Assembly: GCF_003054225.1 (NCBI RefSeq)
Contig: NZ_QBKQ01000002.1
Span: 124,001-188,000, forward strand
From: Christiangramia gaetbulicola
GTDB taxonomy: Bacteria; Bacteroidota; Bacteroidia; Flavobacteriales; Flavobacteriaceae
Direction: 5' to 3'
DNA: 64,000 nt
Below the pieces are notes generated by a model. The model ran no database searches and was not told the origin of the DNA. It saw only the letters and a list, made by a program, of their open reading frames with translations. A program made the position numbers and the translations under genes. Below, piece after piece: positions 1-6,536 of this stretch (its first letter is position 1; each line of letters opens with the position of its first letter).

Positions 1-1140
1 CTGTATCTTATAAGCTTTGCTCTCCAGGAATTCAAAGAACTGGTTAAGACCTTCAAAATATTCATTTCCATTCCAGATAAGGTCTTTCTGTTCATCGCTC
101 AGTTCAAAATATGGTTTATGGATCGGGAAATCGAATTTATGCGAATTTTTCACCAGCTGATCCCTGTACCAGCTCATACTATCACCTCTCCAAGGGAAAA
201 TGGCATTTTCATAGACCGAAAGTCCTGTATTCGGGATCACCAGGTCTTCATCTATCCCTATTACATCTCCATATCCCTCACATTTAGGGCAGGCTCCGTA
301 AGGATTATTGAAACTGAATAAATGTACGTTGGGCTCAAGAAAGCTCATCCCGTCAAGTTCAAATTTATTGCTGAAATGTCTTGAACTGTTATCTGAAAGC
401 TTTTCTATAAATAATTCTCCTTTACCTTCGAAAAATGCAGCCTCTGTAGCATCGGCAAGCCGATTATAAAAATCTTCCTCATCTTTGGTGATAATCCGGT
501 CTACTACCAGCCAGGTATTATCATCGTTAGCTTTTGAAAGATCGGTCTCATCGATTCTAACAACTTCATCATCGATCTTAATTCTGCTGTATCCCTGTTG
601 TGCCATAACCTTGATCTTTTTCTCTAAAGATCTGCCTTCTTCAACGTGAATAGGGGCAAGCAAAAGAAGCTTTTCTCTTTCGGGAAATGCCTTGACATAA
701 TTTATTACATCTGTGACCGTGTCTTTTTTAACTTCGTTTCCAGAGATAGGAGAGTAAGTTCTGCCGATCCTGGCAAAAAGCAGTTTGAGATAGTCATAGA
801 TCTCGGTAGAAGTACCCACGGTAGAGCGGGGGTTGGTCGAGTTTACCTTCTGTTCTATAGCGATCGCAGGCGCGATTCCCTTTATATAATCAACCTTTGG
901 TTTATTAAGTCTGCCCAGGAATTGACGGGCATAAGAACTAAGGCTTTCCACATAGCGGCGTTGGCCTTCGGCATAGAGAGTATCAAAGGCAAGGCTCGAT
1001 TTTCCTGAACCAGATAATCCAGTGATCACCACCAGTTTGTTCCTGGGGATGACTGCATTTATGTTTTTAAGATTGTGCAGCTTTGCACCTTTAATTATTA
1101 TATTCTTTTTAGGATCTACCTGTGATATATCTGTTGTCAT
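1..1140 (-). CDS. uvrA: UvrABC excinuclease subunit A, 5' part (cut by window edge)
   Basis: N-terminal 380 codons of UvrA, the DNA-damage recognition ATPase of nucleotide excision repair, acting as a dimer on DNA with UvrB. Translating the minus strand from the ATG at 1140 gives [12 protein letters not shown], then the Walker A loop GLSGSGKSS at about residue 40, the UvrA signature region with [14 protein letters not shown], and the first zinc module beginning CPKCEGYG around residue 310. The rest lies beyond position 1. A TAACTTTG element (minus strand, 1162-1169) sits about 22 bases before the ATG and is the likely -7 box. No internal stop is present. The sigma-factor gene is divergent. 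Confidence 0.97.
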   Translation of the reverse strand, partial: MTTDISQVDPKKNIIIKGAKLHNLKNINAVIPRNKLVVITGLSGSGKSSLAFDTLYAEGQRRYVESLSSYARQFLGRLNKPKVDYIKGIAPAIAIEQKVNSTNPRSTVGTSTEIYDYLKLLFARIGRTYSPISGNEVKKDTVTDVINYVKAFPEREKLLLLAPIHVEEGRSLEKKIKVMAQQGYSRIKIDDEVVRIDETDLSKANDDNTWLVVDRIITKDEEDFYNRLADATEAAFFEGKGELFIEKLSDNSSRHFSNKFELDGMSFLEPNVHLFSFNNPYGACPKCEGYGDVIGIDEDLVIPNTGLSVYENAIFPWRGDSMSWYRDQLVKNSHKFDFPIHKPYFELSDEQKDLIWNGNEYFEGLNQFFEFLESKAYKIQ

Positions 1141-1161
1141 GCTCAATTTCTGCTAGGAGCG

Positions 1162-1169
1162 CAAAGTTA
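1162..1169 (-). promoter_or_regulatory. -7 promoter element of uvrA
   Basis: TAACTTTG on the minus strand matches the Bacteroidota -7 consensus TAnnTTTG and lies 21 bases upstream of the uvrA ATG. Inferred from consensus only. Confidence 0.55.
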
Positions 1170-1234
1170 CTCATTATGAAGCGGGAAAGAAAGCCTATAA
1201 AAACCTATAGTATTGTTAAAAAATTAAGGTTTTG

Positions 1235-1267
1235 TTTGTATTTCTCGATTTTATCTTGCTATATTTG
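1235..1267 (+). promoter_or_regulatory. Promoter of the ECF sigma factor gene
   Basis: TTTG at 1235-1238 and TATATTTG at 1260-1267 are separated by 21 bases, a good match to the Bacteroidota housekeeping promoter (TTTG, then TAnnTTTG). Transcription should begin near 1273, leaving a leader of about 100 bases that contains the inverted repeat described at 1300-1370. Confidence 0.65.
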
Positions 1268-1299
1268 GTGCATAACCAATACACAGTTGCCTATTAAGC

Positions 1300-1370
1300 A
1301 CAGTTACTTTTTTAAAACTAAATAACCTAACCCACAGAAATTTCTAATTTCTGTACATTAAAGTAACTGT
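1300..1370 (+). promoter_or_regulatory. Nested inverted repeats in the sigma-factor leader
   Basis: ACAGTTACTTT (1300-1310) is the exact reverse complement of AAAGTAACTGT (1360-1370), and between them ACAGAAA (1334-1340) pairs with TTTCTGT (1348-1354). The 3' arm of the outer stem ends one base before the ATG at 1372. If transcription starts near 1273 the whole structure is in the mRNA and would hold the start region in a stem. A DNA-binding dyad is the other reading. Confidence 0.6.
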
Positions 1371-1371
1371 T

Positions 1372-1956
1372 ATGAATAACACTAAGGTAACTGACGCCTC
1401 GCTCGTTCGTGATTATCTTGATGGAAATGAAAACGCACTTGGCGCCCTCATCACTCGTCACCAACATCGTATTTACAGTTTTATTTTTTCAAAGGTCTAT
1501 GACCGAGATATCGCTGAAGATATCTTCCAGGACACTTTCATCAAAGTGATCCGGACCTTGAAAAGAGGAAAATACAATGAAGAAGGTAAATTTCTTCCCT
1601 GGGTAATGCGAATTGCCCATAACCTAGTCATCGATCATTTTAGAAGAAACAAAAGAATGCCCAAATTTGATAATAGCGGGGATTTCAATATTTTTTCTGT
1701 TCTGAGTGACGGAGATCTTAACGCTGAAAAACAATTGATCAAAGACCAGATCGAATGTGACGTACAGGAACTAATTAAAGAACTGCCTGAAGACCAATTA
1801 GAAGTTTTAACCATGCGCATCTATAAAGACATGAGCTTTAAGGAAATATCTGAGCGTACGGGAGTTAGCATAAACACTGCTTTGGGAAGAATGCGCTATG
1901 CCTTAATTAACTTGAGAAAGATCATAGAAAAGAGAAATTTAATTTTAACTAATTAA
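1372..1956 (+). CDS. ECF-type RNA polymerase sigma factor (SigW-like)
   Basis: A 194-residue sigma-70 family protein of the group 4 (ECF) size. Region 2 spans about residues 20-95 and includes YDRDIAEDIFQDTF, typical of the core-binding and -10 recognition helices. Region 4 spans about 130-185 with LPEDQLEVLTMRIYKDMSF followed by a helix-turn-helix (ISERTGVSINTALGRM). No anti-sigma factor is beside it; instead a 50-residue protein follows on the same strand. The start at 1372 is the only Met ahead of region 2 and lies directly after the leader stem. Such solitary sigma factors occur widely in Flavobacteriaceae; the regulon cannot be read from sequence. Confidence 0.92.
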   Translation: MNNTKVTDASLVRDYLDGNENALGALITRHQHRIYSFIFSKVYDRDIAEDIFQDTFIKVIRTLKRGKYNEEGKFLPWVMRIAHNLVIDHFRRNKRMPKFDNSGDFNIFSVLSDGDLNAEKQLIKDQIECDVQELIKELPEDQLEVLTMRIYKDMSFKEISERTGVSINTALGRMRYALINLRKIIEKRNLILTN

Positions 1957-2017
1957 CAGAAGCAATATCCCCCGGTTTGTTACGTTATTCTATTAAACCA
2001 ACATAAAATAGTACCAA

Positions 2018-2170
2018 ATGGGGAAACTTTACTTTAAAAAATCTTCGAAAGAAGAAAAAATTAATCGTCCACAACCAAAAAAAGAGACCATCGAGTTTCT
2101 TTTGAATTATTCAAAAGCACTTAGTGTAATTGAGTATAAGAAGATGAAGTTTGAAACGCTTATGAATTAA
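2018..2170 (+). CDS. Small basic protein downstream of sigma factor (50 aa)
   Basis: ATG at 2018 opens a 50-codon frame ending TAA at 2170 (begins MGKLYFKKSSKEEK, ends MKFETLMN). It is lysine-rich at the N-terminus, with a likely short amphipathic helix from about residue 24. It begins 61 bases after the sigma-factor stop and is followed immediately by a terminator, so it is probably the last gene of the sigma transcript. I do not recognise a family. Its place makes a role with the sigma factor possible but unproven. Confidence 0.6.
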   Translation: MGKLYFKKSSKEEKINRPQPKKETIEFLLNYSKALSVIEYKKMKFETLMN

Positions 2171-2175
2171 TTTAT

Positions 2176-2210
2176 AAAAAGACCTGTGTTATTAGCCTAC
2201 AGGTCTTTTT
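2176..2210. terminator. Bidirectional rho-independent terminator
   Basis: AAAAAGACCTGT (2176-2187) pairs with ACAGGTCTTTTT (2199-2210), a 12-bp stem with an 11-base loop and A/T runs on both sides. It serves the sigma-factor transcript on the plus strand and nth on the minus strand, whose stop codon lies within its right arm. Confidence 0.85.
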
Positions 2211-2865
2211 ATTTCTTTTTCTTTAAGTATTCGTTTATCACAGATTTTCTTCCAATCGTTTTAGTGATGATGTCTTTTTCAAGATCCCATGCTCTTGCAG
2301 GCGAATATTGCCTACCATACCATATTATCTGAAGATGCAATTTATTCCAGAGATCTTTCGGGAATAAACGTTTCGCGTCTTTTTCTGTTTGCGTAACATT
2401 TTTACCATTACTCAAATTCCATCGATACATTAAACGGTGTATATGGGTGTCTACAGGAAAAGCAGGTACATTGAAGGCCTGAGAGATAACCACACTGGCG
2501 GTTTTATGTCCAACTGCAGGTAATTCTTCTAAAGCTTCCATATCTGCAGGAACTTCACCATTATACTTTTCGATCAGGATCTTAGATAAACCATGGATTC
2601 CCTTCGACTTCATCGGCGAAAGGCCTACCGGTTTTATGATCTCCTGAATCTCTTCAACCGATAACTTTACCATTTTGTATGGATTATCGGCGATTTCAAA
2701 TAAAATGGGAGTGATCTCATTTACTTTTACATCTGTGCTTTGAGCGGAAAGTAAAACTGCAATTAGCAAAGTATAAGGATCTTTATGATCTAAGGGGATT
2801 GGAATTTCGGGATAAATATCATTTAACTTATCAATAACGAACTGTACCTTTTCCTGTTTGGTCAT
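2209..2865 (-). CDS. nth: Endonuclease III lacking the iron-sulphur cluster
   Basis: A 218-residue HhH-GPD DNA glycosylase/AP lyase that removes oxidised pyrimidines. The helix-hairpin-helix LPAVGHKTASVV carries the catalytic lysine and FPVDTHIHR the catalytic aspartate. The C-terminal region, where E. coli Nth has the C-x6-C-x2-C-x5-C cluster ligands, reads LHLQIIWYGRQYSPARAWDL and has no cysteine. The enzyme therefore probably folds without a 4Fe-4S cluster. A TACTTTTG element (minus, 2885-2892) lies just upstream of the start. It is divergent from bcp. Confidence 0.93.
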   Translation of the reverse strand: MTKQEKVQFVIDKLNDIYPEIPIPLDHKDPYTLLIAVLLSAQSTDVKVNEITPILFEIADNPYKMVKLSVEEIQEIIKPVGLSPMKSKGIHGLSKILIEKYNGEVPADMEALEELPAVGHKTASVVISQAFNVPAFPVDTHIHRLMYRWNLSNGKNVTQTEKDAKRLFPKDLWNKLHLQIIWYGRQYSPARAWDLEKDIITKTIGRKSVINEYLKKKK

Positions 2866-2884
2866 AAAGCTTTAAATTTAATGG

Positions 2885-2892
2885 CAAAAGTA
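2885..2892 (-). promoter_or_regulatory. -7 promoter element of nth
   Basis: TACTTTTG on the minus strand, 19 bases before the nth ATG. It falls inside the longest possible reading of bcp, which supports the later bcp start at 2899. Confidence 0.5.
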
Positions 2893-2898
2893 ATAATT

Positions 2899-3354
2899 AT
2901 GACAACATTGAAAGAAGGGGATAAGGCTCCCGATTTTAAAGCTGAAGATCAGGATGGAAATGAGATCAAATTATCTGATTATAAAGGAAAGAAACTAGTG
3001 CTGTTTTTCTATCCAAAAGCCAGCACTCCTGGTTGTACAGCTGAAGCCTGTAACCTAAGCGATAATTATGATGCTATGAAGGAGAAAGGATACGAGATCC
3101 TTGGAGTTAGTGCCGATTCTAAAAAGAGACAACAGAACTTCAAAAATAAGTATGACTTCAAATACCCGCTTTTAGCAGATGAGGATAAAGAAGTGATCAA
3201 TGCTTATGGTGTATGGGGACCCAAGAAATTCATGGGGAAAGAATATGATGGTATTCATAGAACCACTTTTATTATTGATGAAGAGGGAAAGATCGCGGAA
3301 GTGATCAAAAAAGTGAAGACCAAAGCTCATGCTGAGCAGATCCTGGAAGAATAG
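2899..3354 (+). CDS. bcp: Thioredoxin-dependent thiol peroxidase (BCP type)
   Basis: A 151-residue peroxiredoxin of the BCP/PrxQ class that reduces organic hydroperoxides and H2O2 with thioredoxin. The active site STPGCTAEAC has the peroxidatic Cys and the resolving Cys five residues later, as in atypical two-Cys PrxQ enzymes. The frame is open from an earlier ATG at 2881, but family members start with MTTLKEGDKAP-like sequence and the nth promoter overlaps the extension, so the ATG at 2899 is preferred. Cytoplasmic; no signal peptide. Confidence 0.95.
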   Translation: MTTLKEGDKAPDFKAEDQDGNEIKLSDYKGKKLVLFFYPKASTPGCTAEACNLSDNYDAMKEKGYEILGVSADSKKRQQNFKNKYDFKYPLLADEDKEVINAYGVWGPKKFMGKEYDGIHRTTFIIDEEGKIAEVIKKVKTKAHAEQILEE

Positions 3355-3371
3355 GAAATAATGATAATTGG

Positions 3372-3403
3372 AAAAGACGGGTAGGAATTACTCGTCTTTT
3401 TTT
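3372..3403. terminator. Terminator between bcp and the ald group
   Basis: AAAAGACGGGT (3372-3382) pairs with ACTCGTCTTTT (3390-3400) with one G-U pair, followed by a T run. It ends the convergent bcp and minus-strand transcripts. Confidence 0.75.
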
Positions 3404-3768
3404 ATGTATGCTTTCTGGATCGTAGCGGTGCTGTCGCAATTCTCGATCTCTAATTCCAGGACTTTATTTTCGGGACCTCCGGAAATAAAATAAATATTAC
3501 ATGGCTCTGCGTCGGTATTGCTCTTATTAAAATCTACATCACCATCTTTCAGGATCTCAGAAACCATGGATGTGTCGATGTTATTAGATCTGAAGAAATT
3601 CATAGAGCTTTCAGAAAATTTCCTTTCCTTGATCTTAATATTCTTTAAAACCCTTGCATTTGGTGAGTAATCACAGGATGTTTTTTTTCCTCCTAAAAAG
3701 AATAACAAAATTACTATCCCAAAAAAAAGTCCTAACCCATAATAGGCAAGGCGATGCACAAATTTCAT
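3388..3768 (-). CDS. Small membrane-anchored protein after ald (DUF4258-like)
   Basis: A 126-residue protein with one N-terminal transmembrane segment (about residues 8-26, YYGLGLFFGIVILLFFLGG) followed by a soluble part. The sequence C-D-Y-S-P-N-A-R-V and two further cysteines (AEPCN and IENCDS) stand out. It begins two bases after the ald stop and is clearly cotranscribed. It resembles the small proteins that follow ald in many Flavobacteriaceae, which I believe are assigned to DUF4258; the assignment is tentative. Function unknown. Confidence 0.75.
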   Translation of the reverse strand: MKFVHRLAYYGLGLFFGIVILLFFLGGKKTSCDYSPNARVLKNIKIKERKFSESSMNFFRSNNIDTSMVSEILKDGDVDFNKSNTDAEPCNIYFISGGPENKVLELEIENCDSTATIQKAYIKKDE

Positions 3769-3770
3769 AC

Positions 3771-4973
3771 TTAAAAGATCAATAGGTTTATATCCCGATA
3801 GGAAAGATTAAACCAGTCTGCAATAGACTTACTGGTTAAAATTCCGTGATAAAAATACAAACCATTGCGTAAACCTCTGTCAAATCTCAGGGTATTTTCA
3901 AGTCCGCCTTCCTCGCCAATATGCAACAGGTAAGGTGTGAAAATGTTACTGATTGATAGAGAAGATGTTCGGGCGTACCTGGAAGGAATATTAGGAACAC
4001 AATAATGAATTACATTATGCTTGGTGAAAATAGGATTGTCATGGGAGGTGATTTCACTGGTTTCTACGCATCCACCCATATCTATACTTACGTCTATTAT
4101 TACTGCGCCTCGTTTCATAGACTGCACCATTTCCTCTGTAATTAGAATAGGAGAGCGATCTTTACCTCTAACTGCACCAATAACCACATCTGCACGTTTC
4201 AGAGCTTTAGACAGGTTTTTTGGCTGAATGGTGCTGGTATAGAATGTATTGCCAAGATTCGCCTGAATGTTCCTTAATTTAGTAAGAGAACTATCAAATA
4301 CTTTTACGCTAGCTCCAAGTCCTAGAGCAGACCTTGTGGCAAATTCACCAACGGTACCAGCGCCAATAATAACGATCTCAACCGGAGGAACTCCACTGAT
4401 ATTACCAAACATCAATCCGTTTCCTTCTACATGATTGCTCATGATCTCTGAAGAAATTAAAACCGAGGCAGTCCCTGCAATTTCACTTAAAGCTCTTACA
4501 ATTGGATAGCTGCCATCATCATCTTTTATAAATTCAAAACCAAGGGCAGTTATTCTTTTTTCGGCCAGTTTCTGAAAATATTCTTTACACTGAGTTTTGA
4601 TCTGAAGGGCAGAAATAAGGATTGTTTGCGGATTTATATATGAAAGTTCTTCAATGGAAGGTGGTTCGATCTTTAATATGGTAGGGCAGGAGAAGACCTT
4701 TTTTGTGTCTTTGGTGATCTCGGCTCCGGCATCAGAGTAATCCTTATCGCTAAACCTGGCCCATTTTCCAGCGCCAGACTCTATCATCACCCTGTGCCCA
4801 TGGGCCGTAATTGCGGCCACGGCATCTGGACTTAGACAGATGCGTTTTTCCTGGTACGCTGTTTCTTTTGGAATTCCTATAAAAAGCTCACCCTTACGCT
4901 TATAGATCTCAAGGGTTTCTTCCTGGGGTAATAGTTGATCCTTAGTAAAAGGTGATACCTGCTGTTTTCCCAT
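3771..4973 (-). CDS. ald: Alanine dehydrogenase
   Basis: A 400-residue member of the alanine dehydrogenase / NAD(P) transhydrogenase alpha family, catalysing reversible oxidative deamination of L-alanine to pyruvate and ammonia with NAD. The N-terminal catalytic domain includes GIPKETAYQEKRICLSPDAV; the Rossmann domain has the dinucleotide loop IIGAGTVGEFATRSALGLGA. Length is slightly above the usual 370 because of an N-terminal extension of about 30 residues, common in Bacteroidota. The small membrane protein follows with a two-base gap. Start at 4973 chosen as the only Met before the conserved N-terminal strand. Confidence 0.93.
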   Translation of the reverse strand: MGKQQVSPFTKDQLLPQEETLEIYKRKGELFIGIPKETAYQEKRICLSPDAVAAITAHGHRVMIESGAGKWARFSDKDYSDAGAEITKDTKKVFSCPTILKIEPPSIEELSYINPQTILISALQIKTQCKEYFQKLAEKRITALGFEFIKDDDGSYPIVRALSEIAGTASVLISSEIMSNHVEGNGLMFGNISGVPPVEIVIIGAGTVGEFATRSALGLGASVKVFDSSLTKLRNIQANLGNTFYTSTIQPKNLSKALKRADVVIGAVRGKDRSPILITEEMVQSMKRGAVIIDVSIDMGGCVETSEITSHDNPIFTKHNVIHYCVPNIPSRYARTSSLSISNIFTPYLLHIGEEGGLENTLRFDRGLRNGLYFYHGILTSKSIADWFNLSYRDINLLIF

Positions 4974-5023
4974 GTAAATATGTTAAAGCAGTTAAATTAC
5001 AACTAAATTTATAAAATGAAGAA

Positions 5024-5629
5024 TTATAGTTTACGGTAGTAGTCCTCTATTAAAATTTTCGATTGGTCGATATCATCTAGATCCTCATCTTCCTGGAAAT
5101 TTTTGATCTCCTTAAGATCTTTGTCTGAGATAGGAGAAAAAACCGAAATTTCGGTCTCGTCCAACTCTGAAAGATCCAGACCATAAACCCTGTCGAATAT
5201 TTTAATCCGAATCAGGTAAACTATAGATAATATTATTATGAAAAACGGTGCTAAATATATCAACTGATTTATATCTATGTAATCTGTTCTTAGATATACG
5301 TCATCGTACACCACAACCACCAATTGATAAGAATACATTGCAATAGGTATTAAAATTACATGATACCACCAATGTTTGCATGTGAAGAACCATAAAAGTA
5401 AAAGAAAAAGAGGTGTTATTTTACCAAGGTAAGTCCAGGCAGCGGTCAGTACATCTTCGAAATATTTACTTTCATATGTAAAAAAAGAAGTTTCCCAAAC
5501 GGGCCCGTTTGGGAAAACTTCGTATAGATAAAATATATAAGGTGAAAATGCAATACAAAGGGCAACTAAACTACCCAGCAGAAGGTACCCTGATCTTTGA
5601 TTTTTGTACGGCTTGTTCTTTGATATCAT
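5024..5629 (-). CDS. Polytopic membrane protein of unknown function
   Basis: A 201-residue protein with about four predicted transmembrane helices (near residues 14-34, 68-85, 87-107 and 126-143) and an acidic cytosolic-looking tail rich in Asp and Glu (DETEISVFSP, EDEDLDDIDQ). No known domain recognised. Its ATG at 5629 lies inside the preceding 48-residue gene, overlapping it by 59 bases in another frame; no later Met could serve before the first helices. It is on the same strand as tsaE and ald, and may be translationally coupled to the small peptide gene. Confidence 0.75.
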   Translation of the reverse strand: MISKNKPYKNQRSGYLLLGSLVALCIAFSPYIFYLYEVFPNGPVWETSFFTYESKYFEDVLTAAWTYLGKITPLFLLLLWFFTCKHWWYHVILIPIAMYSYQLVVVVYDDVYLRTDYIDINQLIYLAPFFIIILSIVYLIRIKIFDRVYGLDLSELDETEISVFSPISDKDLKEIKNFQEDEDLDDIDQSKILIEDYYRKL

Positions 5630-5717
5630 TTTTATTAGTATCGTCGGTTGAAGTTGAAGTTACAAAAAAACTAGCTCCAAATATTGCTGCTGCGAAAAGT
5701 ACTGCTTTAAGTTTCAT
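5571..5717 (-). CDS. Small secreted peptide (48 aa) overlapping the membrane protein gene
   Basis: From the ATG at 5717: MKLKAVLFAAAIFGASFFV is a signal peptide, followed by a short hydrophilic tail with Thr, Asp and Lys that ends KSKIRVPSAG. The frame extends upstream to 5768, but that extension covers the -7 element at 5762-5769, so 5717 is the better start. The last 59 bases are also the start of the 201-residue membrane protein. Similar short secreted peptides with a basic RVP-type end seem to occur in relatives; function unknown. Confidence 0.65.
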   Translation of the reverse strand: MKLKAVLFAAAIFGASFFVTSTSTDDTNKNDIKEQAVQKSKIRVPSAG

Positions 5718-5761
5718 AATTATAGGTTTTAAAAGTTGTTGTTTCGTTCTGTTTTCTGAGA

Positions 5762-5769
5762 CAAACATA
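5762..5769 (-). promoter_or_regulatory. -7 promoter element of the secreted-peptide gene
   Basis: TATGTTTG on the minus strand fits TAnnTTTG and lies 44 bases upstream of the ATG at 5717. Confidence 0.5.
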
Positions 5770-5806
5770 TAACAACTTAAAATCCTGTCAGTTAAAACAT
5801 TAGTTG

Positions 5807-5847
5807 TACTTTTGCAACTTTTTTTCAGGCAAAAAATCGCCTGAAAA
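5807..5847 (+). promoter_or_regulatory. Orphan -7-like element and hairpin
   Basis: TACTTTTG (5807-5814) on the plus strand is followed by a 9-bp hairpin, TTTTCAGGC (5822-5830) with GCCTGAAAA (5839-5847). No plus-strand gene follows before the convergent tsaE end. It may be chance, a small RNA start, or a binding site for the divergent gene. The rest of 5770-5999 is AT-rich with nothing else recognisable. Confidence 0.3.
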
Positions 5848-5999
5848 TCGCAATTTGAACTTTAAATATGTTAGTTTAAAATTATTTATAAATCGTTCAA
5901 TGAATATAAAATCCAATATTGACTTTATAAAACAATTGTAAAAGTAAAAAAATTCTTACAATATCTTTTACGCATCTTTTTTCCTCAATTTTCGTTTTG

Positions 6000-6404
6000 T
6001 TAACAAAACTTTAACTTTCTTATTTCTTCTGATTCCACTTCAAGTGACAATTTTTGGGTGTTTTCCCCCAATAAATTTTCAATTTTTTCTGGCCATTCTA
6101 TCAAATTCCAGCTTTCAGACTCCAGGTAATCTTCAATACCCATGTCTAAAGCTTCCGTTTCATCCTCGATCCTGTAAAAATCGAAATGGAAAACAGATCC
6201 TTCATCTGACTCGTAATGATTCACTAATGAAAACGTGGGACTGGAGGCTACATCATGTACGCCAAGTGCTTTAACCAACTCTTTTATTAGAGTGGTTTTT
6301 CCTGCACCCATTTCGCCGTAAAAAAGCAAAGTTTTGCTTTTGGTGTTCTTTAGAATATAATCTACGGCTACATCCAGTTCTTGAAGTCTATAGGTTAACT
6401 CCAT
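6000..6404 (-). CDS. tsaE: tRNA threonylcarbamoyladenosine biosynthesis ATPase TsaE
   Basis: A 134-residue P-loop ATPase needed with TsaB and TsaD to form t6A37 in tRNAs reading ANN codons. The Walker A loop GEMGAGKTTL is at about residue 30, followed by the conserved SSPTFSLVNHY stretch and the HFDFYRI motif; LIEWPEKI is the usual C-terminal signature. Length is typical. It lies between porX and ald, a neighbourhood frequently seen in Flavobacteriaceae. Confidence 0.95.
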   Translation of the reverse strand: MELTYRLQELDVAVDYILKNTKSKTLLFYGEMGAGKTTLIKELVKALGVHDVASSPTFSLVNHYESDEGSVFHFDFYRIEDETEALDMGIEDYLESESWNLIEWPEKIENLLGENTQKLSLEVESEEIRKLKFC

Positions 6405-6500
6405 ATTATTAGTATGTCAGATTTGGGACTGTAAATATATGTAAAAAATAAATATACCACCACAGATTACTGAAAATCAGAGTGATACATTTATTTTAAG

Positions 6501-6536
6501 TGTTTTTTATCGATTAAATATGTTTTTTATCGATTA
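6501..6536. repeat. Two-copy 16-bp direct repeat at the end of porX
   Basis: TGTTTTTTATCGATTA occurs at 6501-6516 and 6521-6536, period 20. The second copy includes the porX stop codon, suggesting a small local duplication. Confidence 0.7.
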
